Of a stretch of DNA of 64,000 bases, positions 46,399 to 56,750 are shown piece by piece. Positions within the stretch are counted from its first letter, which is position 1; each line of letters starts with the position of its first letter. The position numbers and the translations under genes are program-made. Under the pieces are notes generated by a model, which was not told the DNA's origin, did no database searches, and saw only the letters and a list, made by a program, of their open reading frames with translations. The stretch comes from Bacillus vallismortis. Its GTDB lineage: Bacteria; Bacillota; Bacilli; Bacillales; Bacillaceae. The stretch spans positions 1,193,001 through 1,257,000 of the forward strand of contig NZ_CP160797.1 of the NCBI RefSeq assembly GCF_040784915.1, read 5' to 3'.

Positions 46399-46594
46399 AC
46401 TGAAGTTTCTCCAGCTGATCCTGAAATTGATGGAGCTGGCGACGTTCTGCATCTGTCGAGTTGGCGTACGCAGAAGACACAGCATTTTTGGCTCTCAGAA
46501 TCGCTTGATCCTGATCGCCTTCCTCAAAGCCGTTTGTCACCATGACAGCCTGTTGAACGAATGATTTTGCCTGCTGAAACAGTTCATTTCTCAT
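46397..46594 (-). CDS. yizC: YizC, DUF3813 small protein
   Basis: 65 residues, largely helical and polar, with QQAKSFVQQAVMVTNGFEE and DAERRQLHQFQDQLEKL. Matches the DUF3813 family of Bacillus small proteins of unknown function. It begins immediately after the stop of the preceding 50-codon gene (TAA then ATG, no gap), so the two are cotranslated. Confidence 0.8.
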   Translation of the reverse strand: MRNELFQQAKSFVQQAVMVTNGFEEGDQDQAILRAKNAVSSAYANSTDAERRQLHQFQDQLEKLQ

Positions 46595-46747
46595 TTAATA
46601 TTCATACTGCCTTTCCGCCGAGTCTCGTGCCGCGGCATGCTGGTGAGCTTCTTCTAAAGTAGACCGATATGGAAATTTTGCGGCGTGTAGCCCGACGGAG
46701 TCTTTACCCTGGTGAATAAACCTTCTGGATTTGCTTCGTTTACCCAT
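46595..46747 (-). CDS. Small basic protein, cotranscribed with yizC
   Basis: 50 residues: MGKRSKSRRF at the start, then HQGKDSVGLHAAKFPYR and an acidic/Ala helix ending SAERQYEY. ATG at 46747 has ggaaggggg ten bases upstream; the frame is open further up to 46816 but that part lacks a site. Directly abuts yizC. Not recognised; the small size, basic start and His content resemble small sporulation proteins, but nothing shows expression. Confidence 0.6.
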   Translation of the reverse strand: MGKRSKSRRFIHQGKDSVGLHAAKFPYRSTLEEAHQHAAARDSAERQYEY

Positions 46748-46852
46748 TTTGAGACTGCCCCCTTCCATACTTTGACGAGATGAGTCGTCTTCAATAGTAT
46801 GGTGGGGCGAAGTCATGTTTATGAATGGGAAAATATTAATACGGGCCGGCCT

Positions 46853-47665
46853 TTAAAGTGAAAAATATTCTTTCAAAAATCTTGCCACGCCGTCTTCTTC
46901 ATTTGTAACGGTTGTTCGGTTGGCAACCTGCTTGACCGCGTCAATTCCATTTCCCATCGCAACGCCGCAGCCGGCGAATTCAAGCATTTCCAAATCGTTA
47001 TCCTCATCCCCGAAAGCAATGATCCGCTCCTGCGGCACGCCGTAATAATCGCTGATTTTCTTCATGCCGACCGCTTTATTCATGCCGCTTTTAATAATTT
47101 CTATGACATGCCACGGCGCGGCCCATCTTCTATGGTCGATCACCTCGGCGTGCACATTCGATAAATAGGAGCGTATGGCCGGCACATCTTCTTCTTTTGC
47201 GTGAATGAGAACGGATGTGACATCCTCGCCAAGATTTTCCCGCAAGTCTCCGACCGTCACGTTTGTTGTATTCATGTTAAAAGCATCAATCAAGTGCTCA
47301 TCATGGTAATGAAAGTACACGTCGTCAATGACTTCAGCGAGCACATTATGTACGTTGTAGCTCTCGCTGATATCCACCAGCTGTTTCACAACATCAAGCG
47401 GCAACGAGGTATGGTACCGTCCCCAGCTGTCGTCCTGCGGATGATGGACAAACGCTCCGTTAAAATTGACAATTGGCGTAGTCAGCTCCATCTGCTGGTA
47501 GTACATGGAACTTGAACGGTACGGACGTCCTGTTGAGATGCAGACATAATGCCTGTCATCTTTTAGGTGCTGTATCGTCCGAAGGGTGTTTTCTGATATG
47601 GTTTTATCATCCTTTAATAACGTTCCATCTAAATCTAATGCGATTAAATAGGGTTTTGTCTCCAT
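46853..47665 (-). CDS. yitU: YitU, HAD-superfamily (Cof-type) phosphatase
   Basis: 270 residues of the Cof/HAD-IIB group. Motif I LDLDGTLLKDD carries the nucleophile Asp; motif II CISTGRPY; motif IV IAFGDEDNDLEML with the two Mg2+ aspartates; cap domain in between. Such enzymes hydrolyse sugar phosphates, FMN or pyridoxal phosphate; the substrate cannot be read. Ribosome site taaaggagc. Divergent from yitV. Confidence 0.92.
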   Translation of the reverse strand: METKPYLIALDLDGTLLKDDKTISENTLRTIQHLKDDRHYVCISTGRPYRSSSMYYQQMELTTPIVNFNGAFVHHPQDDSWGRYHTSLPLDVVKQLVDISESYNVHNVLAEVIDDVYFHYHDEHLIDAFNMNTTNVTVGDLRENLGEDVTSVLIHAKEEDVPAIRSYLSNVHAEVIDHRRWAAPWHVIEIIKSGMNKAVGMKKISDYYGVPQERIIAFGDEDNDLEMLEFAGCGVAMGNGIDAVKQVANRTTVTNEEDGVARFLKEYFSL

Positions 47666-47785
47666 GAAAAGCTCCTTTAACCTTAGAGTTTGCTTGTTTT
47701 GCCTTAATTACAGTGTAGCTTTTTACCATCTTTATTGTCTACATGTTACACTTATGATTATGGTTATCCTAAGGAGGGGCACACT

Positions 47786-48553
47786 GTGATTCAAATTGAA
47801 AATCAAACCGTTTCCGGTATTCCGTTTTTACATATTGTAAAGGAAGAGAACAGGCACCGCGCTGTTCCTCTCGTGATCTTTATACATGGTTTTACGAGCG
47901 CGAAGGAACATAACCTTCATATTGCTTATCTGCTTGCGGAGAAGGGCTTCAGAGCCGTTCTGCCGGAGGCTCTGCACCATGGCCAACGGGGAGAGCAAAT
48001 GGCTGTTGAAGAACTGGCCGTCCATTTTTGGGACATCGTCCTCAACGAGATTGAAGAGATCGGCGCACTCAAAACCCATTTTGAAAAAGAGGGCCTGATA
48101 GACGGCGGCCGCATCGGCCTCGCAGGCACGTCAATGGGCGGCATCACAACGCTTGGCGCACTGACTGCTTATGATTGGATAAAAGCCGGCGTCAGCCTGA
48201 TGGGAAGCCCGAATTACGTGGAGTTGTTTCAGCAGCAGATTGACCATATTCAATCTCAGGGCATCGATATCGACGTGCCGGAAGAAAAGGTAGAGGAGCT
48301 GATGAAGCGTCTCGAGTTGCGGGATCTCAGCCTTCAGCCAGAGAAACTGCGCCAGCGCCCGCTATTATTTTGGCACGGCGCAAAAGATAAAGTCGTGCCT
48401 TACGCGCCGACCCGGAAATTTTATGACACGATCAAGTCCGATTACAGCGAGCAGCCGGAACGCCTTCAATTTATCGGAGATGAACACGCCGATCATAAAG
48501 TCCCGCGAACAGCTGTGTTAAAAACGATTGAATGGTTTGAGACACACTTATAA
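47786..48553 (+). CDS. yitV: YitV, alpha/beta hydrolase (esterase-like)
   Basis: 255 residues with the prolyl-oligopeptidase-like fold: IFIHGFTSAKEHN oxyanion segment, nucleophile GTSMGG (Ser near residue 120), Asp in FWHGAKDKVVPY and the catalytic His in EHADHKVPR near the end. GTG start at 47786 follows aaggagggg; the frame to 47735 lacks a site. Serine esterase with an unknown substrate. Confidence 0.9.
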   Translation: MIQIENQTVSGIPFLHIVKEENRHRAVPLVIFIHGFTSAKEHNLHIAYLLAEKGFRAVLPEALHHGQRGEQMAVEELAVHFWDIVLNEIEEIGALKTHFEKEGLIDGGRIGLAGTSMGGITTLGALTAYDWIKAGVSLMGSPNYVELFQQQIDHIQSQGIDIDVPEEKVEELMKRLELRDLSLQPEKLRQRPLLFWHGAKDKVVPYAPTRKFYDTIKSDYSEQPERLQFIGDEHADHKVPRTAVLKTIEWFETHL

Positions 48554-48617
48554 AGCACAAAGGTGTTAACAAGGGCAGGATTTACGTTATACTGTAGAAA
48601 AAAAGGAGTGAGGGAAC

Positions 48618-48926
48618 GTGGAAGAAGCATTAAAAGAAAACATCATGGGCGCCCTGGAGCAGGTTGTCGATCCTGAGCTTGGCGTTGATATCGTGAACCT
48701 TGGTTTGGTATATGATGTTGATATGGATGACGACGGTTTAACACACGTTACAATGACATTGACATCAATGGGGTGCCCTTTAGCGCCGGTTATCGTGGAT
48801 GAAGTGAAAAAAGCGTTAGCGGACATTCCCGAAGTGAAAGAGACGGAGGTTCACATTGTGTGGAATCCGCCTTGGACAAGAGATAAAATGTCCAGATACG
48901 CGAAAATCGCGCTTGGCATTCAATAA
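48618..48926 (+). CDS. yitW: YitW, SufT/MIP18-family (DUF59) iron-sulfur assembly protein
   Basis: 102 residues: VVDPELGVDIVNLGLVYDVDMDDDG and the conserved MTLTSMGCPL, whose Cys is the functional residue in DUF59/SufT proteins, then HIVWNPPWTRDKM. SufT assists maturation of Fe-S enzymes in Bacillus and Staphylococcus. GTG start with aaaaggagtgag. A terminator hairpin follows before the Pmp3-like gene. Confidence 0.92.
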   Translation: MEEALKENIMGALEQVVDPELGVDIVNLGLVYDVDMDDDGLTHVTMTLTSMGCPLAPVIVDEVKKALADIPEVKETEVHIVWNPPWTRDKMSRYAKIALGIQ

Positions 48927-48935
48927 AACAAAAGA

Positions 48936-48967
48936 GGGCAGCCTGACATATGAGGCTGTCTTTTTTT
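48936..48967 (+). terminator. Terminator after yitW
   Basis: GGCAGCCT and AGGCTGTC arms (one G-U pair) with a seven-base loop and seven T. Confidence 0.75.
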
Positions 48968-48989
48968 ACAGCTGGAAGGAGTGAAGGAA

Positions 48990-49160
48990 ATGATGTATCT
49001 GCTGGCTGTCCTATGCCCGCCGCTCGCAGTTTTGTTTTCGGGAAAACCGGTTCAGGCATTGCTGAATCTCATATTGACCTGTATCTTTTGGCTGCCGGGC
49101 GCGATTCACGCCTGTTTTATCGTTGCCGACCGCCGCGCCGAAAAACGGGCAAGGAGATAG
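48990..49160 (+). CDS. Pmp3/UPF0057-family mini membrane protein
   Basis: A 56-residue gene, too short for usual length filters. MMYLLAVLCPPLAVL and AIHACFIVADRR are the two hydrophobic helices with the family motif (CPPLAVLF, then LTCIFWLPGAIHA) of Pmp3/YqaE/UPF0057 proteins, which are small membrane-stabilising proteolipids induced by stress in plants and yeast. Strong ribosome site (ggaaggagtgaagg) directly before ATG. Located between yitW and yitY; the C-terminus is basic (RRAEKRARR). Confidence 0.8.
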   Translation: MMYLLAVLCPPLAVLFSGKPVQALLNLILTCIFWLPGAIHACFIVADRRAEKRARR

Positions 49161-49173
49161 CCTGGAAAAATGA

Positions 49174-50651
<1,478 letters not shown>

Positions 50652-50652
<1 letters not shown>

Positions 50653-51191
50653 TGGGGAAAAACAAATTAAAATGGCTGACATTATCACAAAGCAGCGTGT
50701 TTTTCGCAAGCAGCTTAATCTTTCCGTTTTATATTTTGTTTGTGAAAAATATCGGCTCAAGCTACACGCAGTTCGGTTTTTCCTACGGATTATTCGGGCT
50801 GAGCGGAGCGCTCATTTATCCGCTCCTCGGACGGCTGTCTGAGAGGCTTGACAACCGTTATTTTCTGCTTGCAAACTCTTGGGGTATGGCCGTGCTGCTT
50901 TTGTATGTCCCGCATATCGGAAGCGTTGTTCAAATGTATATCGTCCAAGTGCTGTTAGGGCTCTTTGGTGCGATGCAAAAGCACGGAGAAAAAGTGCTGA
51001 TCGCCGATTTTACAGACAGCGGAGAGCGGGGAAAAAAGATTGGGAATTACCATTTTTGGACAGCTGTCTTTTCAGCAGCCGCCATTATGCTCGGCGGCTT
51101 TCTCGCCGATTTTTTTACGGTGCAAATGATTTTTTATGCAAGCTCTATTCTGTATTTTTTAAGCGGATTGATGATGATGAAAACAGGCTGA
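50652..51191 (+). CDS. yitZ: YitZ, short MFS-type membrane protein (six helices)
   Basis: 179 residues with six membrane segments covering a single MFS lobe: LGRLSERLDNRYFLLAN is the loop 2-3 motif and the last helix ends LSGLMMMKTG before a strong terminator. Ordinary MFS proteins have twelve helices, so this is half a transporter and may act as a homodimer. The length matches what I recall for 168, so it is probably not a fresh truncation. Coupled to yitY. Substrate unknown. Confidence 0.82.
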
Positions 51192-51211
51192 CCGCGTCAG
51201 CCTGTTTTTTT
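51180..51211 (+). terminator. Terminator after yitZ
   Basis: AAAACAGGCTGAC and GTCAGCCTGTTTT arms, 13 base pairs with a tight three-base loop, then a T-run; includes the yitZ stop codon. Confidence 0.9.
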
Positions 51212-51301
51212 ATTCAGTTAAAAAAGCGGCAGATCAACGTTTTCTGGTGCAACAACGTTACTTTTTTTGAGCGGATTTTTCATTGAACAGAAAATGTACA
51301 A

Positions 51302-51354
51302 ATGAATAAAAATATTAAATATACGATTGAATTAATTTTTATTCATGTTATAAT
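51302..51354 (+). promoter_or_regulatory. argC promoter with paired ARG boxes for AhrC
   Basis: ATGAATAAAAAT (51302-51313) and ATTTTTATTCAT (51335-51346) are perfect 12-base inverted copies; each forms part of an 18-base ARG box for the AhrC/ArgR arginine repressor. The second lies between a -35 element (TTGAAT 51327-51332) and the -10 TATAAT (51349-51354). AhrC repression of argC by arginine is established in B. subtilis; the bases are my assignment. Confidence 0.8.
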
Positions 51355-51393
51355 GTTAAATAATTTCACAAAGACCAAGAAGGTGAACTTGTT

Positions 51394-52431
51394 TTGAAAA
51401 TAGGAATTGTAGGCGCTACAGGCTATGGAGGCACCGAACTTGTCCGGATTCTCTCGCATCATCCTCATGCAGAGGAATGTATACTTTATTCATCCAGCGG
51501 TGAAGGGAATGTCTATAGCGAGGTTTATCCTCATCTTACCGGCTTAGCCGAACAGAAGCTGAAGCCGATTGAAATGAATACGATCAAACACGAAATAGAT
51601 ATCATGTTTCTTGCTGCACCGCCCGGGGTATCGAGTGAATTGACTCCGCAGCTGGCAGATGCGGGAATTCCGGTGATTGATCTGTCAGGTGATCTGAGGA
51701 TACAAGAGCCCGCTGAATATGAAAGATGGTATAAACGGAAATCGGCACCGATGGAAGTGATTCATGAGGCGGTTTACGGCCTGGCAGAACTGAATCAAAA
51801 GCAAATCCAACAGGCGAAACTCATTGCCAATCCGGGCTGTTTTCCAACTGCTGTTTTGCTTGGCCTCGCGCCATTGGCTCAACAGAAACTGCTCAATGAA
51901 TCCTTCGTTATCGTTGACGCGAAGACCGGTGTTTCCGGAGCGGGAAGAAAAGCATCCATGGGAACTCATTTTTCTGAGCTGAACGACAATTTTAAAATTT
52001 ATAAAGTCAATGAACATCAGCACACGCCGGAAATTGAACAGGCGCTGCAAGAATGGCAGCCAGGGCTGGGGCCTATTACATTTTCGTCTCACTTGGTTCC
52101 GATGACAAGGGGCATCATGGCAACGATGTATACGCAATTAACCTCTGGCCTATCAGCAGATGACCTGCATCATTTATATTCGGAATTTTACCAAGATTCA
52201 TATTTTGTGAGAATAAGGCCAAAAGGGCAGTATCCGCAAACGAAGGAAGTGTGCGGCAGTAATTTCTGTGATATCGCCGTTACCCTGGACGAGAGAACGA
52301 ACAGAGTCACGATCGTCTCGGTAATCGATAATTTAATGAAGGGTGCCGCCGGTCAGGCTGTGCAAAACTTTAATTTGATGAATGGCTGGAATGAAGAAAC
52401 CGGGCTCACCATGACGCCAATTTATCCATAG
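51394..52431 (+). CDS. argC: ArgC, N-acetyl-gamma-glutamyl-phosphate reductase
   Basis: 345 residues. Rossmann motif [14 protein letters not shown] at the N-terminus and the catalytic Cys149 in ANPGCFPTA, followed by [11 protein letters not shown]. Reduces N-acetylglutamyl phosphate to the semialdehyde in arginine synthesis. TTG start at 51394 with aaggtgaac. First gene of the operon argC-argJ-argB-argD-carA-carB-argF, which runs to 60.8 kb with one gap of 72 bases. Confidence 0.96.
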   Translation: MKIGIVGATGYGGTELVRILSHHPHAEECILYSSSGEGNVYSEVYPHLTGLAEQKLKPIEMNTIKHEIDIMFLAAPPGVSSELTPQLADAGIPVIDLSGDLRIQEPAEYERWYKRKSAPMEVIHEAVYGLAELNQKQIQQAKLIANPGCFPTAVLLGLAPLAQQKLLNESFVIVDAKTGVSGAGRKASMGTHFSELNDNFKIYKVNEHQHTPEIEQALQEWQPGLGPITFSSHLVPMTRGIMATMYTQLTSGLSADDLHHLYSEFYQDSYFVRIRPKGQYPQTKEVCGSNFCDIAVTLDERTNRVTIVSVIDNLMKGAAGQAVQNFNLMNGWNEETGLTMTPIYP

Positions 52432-52450
52432 AACGGGAGAGAATCGAACC

Positions 52451-53671
52451 ATGATTCAGTTAAGTGAAGAGCAAATTATAAAAGTAACAGGTGATGTATC
52501 CTCGCCAAAAGGATTTCAGGCAAAGGGCGTGCATTGCGGGCTGCGCTACTCGAAAAAAGACCTTGGCGCCATTATCAGCGAGACACCGGCCGTAAGTGCG
52601 GCGGTTTATACCCAAAGCCACTTTCAGGCCGCTCCGATCAAAGTCACACAAGACAGCTTAAAGCATGGGTCAGCATTGAAAGCTGTCATCGTTAACAGCG
52701 CCATTGCCAATGCCTGCACGGGAGAACAGGGCATAGAGGACGCATACACAATGCGGGAGAGTCTTGCCGCACAGCTGGGTATGGAGCCGGAGTTTGTCGC
52801 CGTTTCATCAACGGGCGTCATCGGCGAGTATTTAGACATGGAAAAAATTCAGGCAGGCATCAAACTGCTGACACAAACACCCGCGGGATCGGGAGATTTT
52901 GAGGAAGCGATCTTAACAACCGATACGGTGATCAAGCAGACGTGCTATGAGCTGACAATCGGCGGCAAAACAGTCACGATCGGCGGAGCGGCTAAAGGCT
53001 CGGGAATGATTCATCCGAACATGGCCACGATGCTGGGATTTGTGACGACAGACGCGGCAATTGAAGAAAAAGCGCTGCAAAAGGCGCTTCGCGACATCAC
53101 TGATGCTTCATTTAACCAAATCACAGTTGATGGTGAAACATCCACGAACGACATGGTATTGGTCATGGCAAACGGCTGCGCCGAAAATGAGTGCCTGACG
53201 GAAGATCACCCAGACTGGCCGGTCTTTAAAAAAGCGCTCTTGCTAACTTGCGAGGATTTGGCTAAAGAGATTGCGAGAGACGGAGAAGGCGCGACAAAAC
53301 TAATCGAAGCCCAAGTGCGGGGGGCGAAAAATAATCTTGACGCGAACGTGATTGCGAAAAAAATAGTCGGTTCAAATCTCGTGAAAACGGCAGTCTACGG
53401 AACAGATGCCAACTGGGGGCGCATCATCGGTGCCATCGGGCACAGCACAGCTCAGGTGACGGCGGAAGAAGTAGAGGTTTATCTCGGGGGCCAATGCCTG
53501 TTTAAGCATAATGAACCTCAGGCATTCTCTGAATCTCTCGCCAAGGAATATCTTGAAGGAGATGAAATCACCATTATCATCAAGATGGATGAAGGTGACG
53601 GGAACGGAAGAGCGTGGGGCTGTGACCTGACCTATGACTATATCAAAATTAACGCGAGCTATCGCACATAA
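52451..53671 (+). CDS. argJ: ArgJ, bifunctional ornithine acetyltransferase/N-acetylglutamate synthase
   Basis: 406 residues. The autocleavage motif is visible: KGSGMIHPNMATMLGF, where the Thr of ATML becomes the N-terminal nucleophile of the beta chain. N-terminal half includes QSHFQAAPIK and VNSAIANACTG; the end carries GRAWGCDLTYDYIKINASYRT. Transfers acetyl from N-acetylornithine to glutamate, recycling the acetyl group. Nineteen bases after argC. Confidence 0.96.
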   Translation: MIQLSEEQIIKVTGDVSSPKGFQAKGVHCGLRYSKKDLGAIISETPAVSAAVYTQSHFQAAPIKVTQDSLKHGSALKAVIVNSAIANACTGEQGIEDAYTMRESLAAQLGMEPEFVAVSSTGVIGEYLDMEKIQAGIKLLTQTPAGSGDFEEAILTTDTVIKQTCYELTIGGKTVTIGGAAKGSGMIHPNMATMLGFVTTDAAIEEKALQKALRDITDASFNQITVDGETSTNDMVLVMANGCAENECLTEDHPDWPVFKKALLLTCEDLAKEIARDGEGATKLIEAQVRGAKNNLDANVIAKKIVGSNLVKTAVYGTDANWGRIIGAIGHSTAQVTAEEVEVYLGGQCLFKHNEPQAFSESLAKEYLEGDEITIIIKMDEGDGNGRAWGCDLTYDYIKINASYRT

Positions 53672-53685
53672 TAAAGGGGAGCATG

Positions 53686-54462
53686 ATGAAGAAAACAATC
53701 GTTTTTAAATGCGGGGGAAGTGTCATCCGTGAGCTGTCGGAGGAATTTTTTCATAACCTGAAAGAACTGATGGCGTCAGGATGGAAACCGGCGATCGTTC
53801 ATGGCGGCGGCCCGGAAATCACAAATATGCTGAAACGGTTAAATATCAAAACAGAGTTTTCAGGAGGACAGCGCAAAACAACGAAGCCGGTGCTGGAAGT
53901 GGCTGAGATGGTTTTATCCGGCTCGGTGAATAAATTTTTCGTTGCCGAGCTTGCCAAACACGGACTGCGTGCCGCAGGCATCTCCGGTAAGGACGGCGGT
54001 CTTCTGGAGGCGGATTATCTCGATCCGGAAACATACGGGGAAGTCGGAGAAATCAAAAAGGTCGATACATCCATGGTGAACGCGCTGATGGAAAAGGGCA
54101 TCATTCCTGTTATCGCGCCGCTGTCTATGACGAGTGACTGCAAGACGCTGAATGTGAATGCCGATCTGGCTGCTTCAGCAGTCGCCGGAGCGCTTGAAGC
54201 CGATAAGCTGATGTTCGTCACAGATGTCGATGGAATCTTGAAAGAAAAGCAGCGTCTCGACGTCCTGACCCCTGAGGAGATTCAAATGCTGATCAAACAG
54301 GAAGTGATCACAGGGGGGATGATTCCGAAGGTCAATTCAGCCTTGTCGGCTTTATCAGATCAGGTGTCTGAAGTCATGATCGTAAACGGAAAAAGATCAT
54401 TCTTCACAGAACAAACCTTTCAAGGAACAAAAATTGTCAAAGCAAAGGAGGCTGTTTCATGA
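53686..54462 (+). CDS. argB: ArgB, N-acetylglutamate kinase
   Basis: 258 residues of the amino-acid-kinase fold: VFKCGGSVI, VHGGGPEITNML and GGMIPKVNSALSAL are signature stretches; NVNADLAASAVAGAL and VTDVDGI bind ATP. Two tandem ATGs (53683 and 53686); the second is better spaced from aaagggga. Overlaps argD by four bases. Confidence 0.96.
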   Translation: MKKTIVFKCGGSVIRELSEEFFHNLKELMASGWKPAIVHGGGPEITNMLKRLNIKTEFSGGQRKTTKPVLEVAEMVLSGSVNKFFVAELAKHGLRAAGISGKDGGLLEADYLDPETYGEVGEIKKVDTSMVNALMEKGIIPVIAPLSMTSDCKTLNVNADLAASAVAGALEADKLMFVTDVDGILKEKQRLDVLTPEEIQMLIKQEVITGGMIPKVNSALSALSDQVSEVMIVNGKRSFFTEQTFQGTKIVKAKEAVS

Positions 54463-55616
54463 GCAGCTTGTTTCAAACCTACGGACGCTGGGATATTGAC
54501 ATCAAAAAAGCAAAGGGAACGTACGTTGAGGATCAAAACGGCAAAACCTACCTCGATTTCATTCAGGGGATTGCGGTGTCTAATCTAGGCCACTGCCATG
54601 AAGCGGTGACGGCAGCAGTCAAAAAACAGCTCGACAGCGTATGGCACGTATCCAACCTGTTTCAAAACAGTCTCCAGGAGCAAGCTGCACAAAAGTTGGC
54701 GGCGCACAGTGCGGGAGATCTCGTTTTTTTCTGCAACAGCGGCGCGGAAGCGAATGAAGGCGCGATAAAGCTCGCCCGAAAAGCAACTGGAAAAACAAAA
54801 ATCATCACTTTTCTTCAGTCGTTCCATGGCCGCACGTACGCAGGGATGGCCGCGACCGGACAGGATAAAATCAAAACAGGCTTCGGCCCGATGCTGGAAG
54901 GCTTTTACTACCTTCCGTACAACGATCCGTCCGCTTTTGAGGCTCTTGGCGAGGAAGACGGCATTGCCGCTGTGATGCTTGAGACAGTGCAGGGAGAAGG
55001 CGGAGTCAATCCGGCAAGCGCTGAATTTTTAACAGCCGTACAGTCGTTTTGCAAGGAAAAGGAAGCTCTTTTAATCGTTGATGAAATCCAGACCGGCATC
55101 GGCCGCACAGGAAAGGGCTTCGCCTACGAGCACTTTGGGCTCTCACCTGATATCATCACAGTCGCAAAAGGATTGGGAAACGGCTTTCCAGTCGGTGCTG
55201 TCATCGGCAAAAAACAGCTGGGAGAAGCGTTTACCCCAGGTTCTCACGGAACGACTTTCGGAGGAAATATGCTGGCGATGGCTGCTGTGAATGCCACACT
55301 GCAAACTATATTCCAGGCTGACTTTCTGCAAAAGGCTGCTGACAAAGGGGCATTTTTAAAAAAACAGCTCGAGGCTGAGCTAAAGAATCCTTTTGTCAAA
55401 CAAATCCGCGGTAAAGGATTAATGCTTGGAATTGAATGTGATGGACCGGTTGCCGACATCATTACTGAATTGCAGACATTAGGCTTGCTTGTATTGCCGG
55501 CCGGCCCGAACGTCATTCGGCTGCTGCCGCCGCTCACCGTGACAAAGGATGAAATAGCAGAAGCCGTCAGCAAGCTGAAACAGGCGATCGCTCATTATTC
55601 CGCTGTAAACCAGTAA
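54459..55616 (+). CDS. argD: ArgD, acetylornithine aminotransferase
   Basis: 385 residues, class III aminotransferase. NSGAEANEGAIKLARK, VDEIQTGIGRTG (metal and PLP contacts) and TVAKGLGNGFPVGA with the PLP lysine are intact; TFGGNMLAMAAVNA is the substrate phosphate-binding block. Converts acetylglutamate semialdehyde to acetylornithine. Starts inside the argB stop. Confidence 0.96.
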   Translation: MSSLFQTYGRWDIDIKKAKGTYVEDQNGKTYLDFIQGIAVSNLGHCHEAVTAAVKKQLDSVWHVSNLFQNSLQEQAAQKLAAHSAGDLVFFCNSGAEANEGAIKLARKATGKTKIITFLQSFHGRTYAGMAATGQDKIKTGFGPMLEGFYYLPYNDPSAFEALGEEDGIAAVMLETVQGEGGVNPASAEFLTAVQSFCKEKEALLIVDEIQTGIGRTGKGFAYEHFGLSPDIITVAKGLGNGFPVGAVIGKKQLGEAFTPGSHGTTFGGNMLAMAAVNATLQTIFQADFLQKAADKGAFLKKQLEAELKNPFVKQIRGKGLMLGIECDGPVADIITELQTLGLLVLPAGPNVIRLLPPLTVTKDEIAEAVSKLKQAIAHYSAVNQ

Positions 55617-55638
55617 TTTTTTTTTTCGACATCAAGGT

Positions 55639-55656
55639 ATAAAAATTCATTTTTAT
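55639..55656 (+). promoter_or_regulatory. AT-rich palindrome before carA, candidate ARG box
   Basis: ATAAAAAT and ATTTTTAT arms with a two-base centre form a perfect palindrome, 33 bases before carA. It resembles the ARG boxes ahead of argC, so AhrC may bind here. A TATAAT (55654-55659) overlaps its right arm but no matching -35 was found. Might allow separate control of carAB-argF. Confidence 0.5.
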
Positions 55657-55688
55657 AATTAATTATTCATCAAGAGGTGGGCTGTTAG

Positions 55689-56750
55689 ATGGAAGGTTAT
55701 TTAGTGTTAGAAGATGGAACAGCGTTCAGCGGCGAGCTGGACGGTCATGGAAGCTGCACGGGAGAAGCTGTTTTTTTTACAGGAATGACAGGCTACCAGG
55801 AAGTGCTTACAGATCCATCATATAAAGGACAGATTATCGTATTTACCTACCCGCTGATTGGCAACTACGGCATTAATGAAAAGGATTTTGAAAGCAAGAA
55901 ACCGCAAGTGAAAGCCGCGGTTGTCTACGAGGCATGTGATCATTTTTCTCATCATGAAGCCGTATACAGCCTCAAGGAGTATCTACAAAAATGGAACATT
56001 CCGCTGTTGACCCATGTTGATACAAGGGCTGTCGTGAAAAAAATCCGCGCAAACGGAACGATGGGTGCGACTGTTACAGGCTCTATAGAAGCCGCTGAGA
56101 TCGCCCTTCAGCCAGAAAACGTGGCAGAGCAGGCATCCGCGCAGGAAATCAGCACATTCGGCGACGGCCATAAACATATCGCCCTCATTGATTTCGGCTA
56201 TAAAAAGTCCATCGCGTCATCACTCGTGAAACGGGGCTGCAAGGTCACCGTTGTGCCGTATCAGCAAATGGAAGCTGTATACGATATAAAGCCGGACGGC
56301 ATTGTGTTATCGAACGGACCCGGAGACCCGAAAGCCATTCAGCCTTATTTAGGAAAAATCAAAAGCATCGTCAGCCGTTATCCGACGCTCGGCATCTGTC
56401 TCGGACATCAGCTGATCGCGCTCGCGTTCGGAGGGAATACATTTAAGCTGCCGTTCGGACACAGGGGCGCAAATCATCCGGTCATCGACCGTGAAACGAA
56501 ACGTGTCTTCATGACTAGCCAAAACCACAGCTATGTGGTTGATGAACAGTCTATTAATGAAGCAGAGCTCACGATCAGGTTTCATCACGTTAATGATACG
56601 TCAGTTGAAGGGCTCTCCCATAAAAAATGGCCTGTCATGAGTGTGCAATTCCACCCGGAAGCCCATCCCGGACCGGCGGAAAGCGAATGGATTTTTGATG
56701 ATTATCTAAAGAATGTGATACCAGCAAGGAGAGAAATCGCGCATGCCTAA
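55689..56750 (+). CDS. carA: CarA, carbamoyl-phosphate synthase (arginine-specific), small chain
   Basis: 353 residues: an N-terminal domain then a class I glutamine amidotransferase with the nucleophile Cys237 in LGICLGHQLIALAFGG and the His/Glu pair in VQFHPEAHPGP. It supplies ammonia to CarB. Being within the arginine operon identifies it as the arginine-specific copy, distinct from PyrAA. Overlaps carB by eight bases. Confidence 0.96.
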   Translation: MEGYLVLEDGTAFSGELDGHGSCTGEAVFFTGMTGYQEVLTDPSYKGQIIVFTYPLIGNYGINEKDFESKKPQVKAAVVYEACDHFSHHEAVYSLKEYLQKWNIPLLTHVDTRAVVKKIRANGTMGATVTGSIEAAEIALQPENVAEQASAQEISTFGDGHKHIALIDFGYKKSIASSLVKRGCKVTVVPYQQMEAVYDIKPDGIVLSNGPGDPKAIQPYLGKIKSIVSRYPTLGICLGHQLIALAFGGNTFKLPFGHRGANHPVIDRETKRVFMTSQNHSYVVDEQSINEAELTIRFHHVNDTSVEGLSHKKWPVMSVQFHPEAHPGPAESEWIFDDYLKNVIPARREIAHA

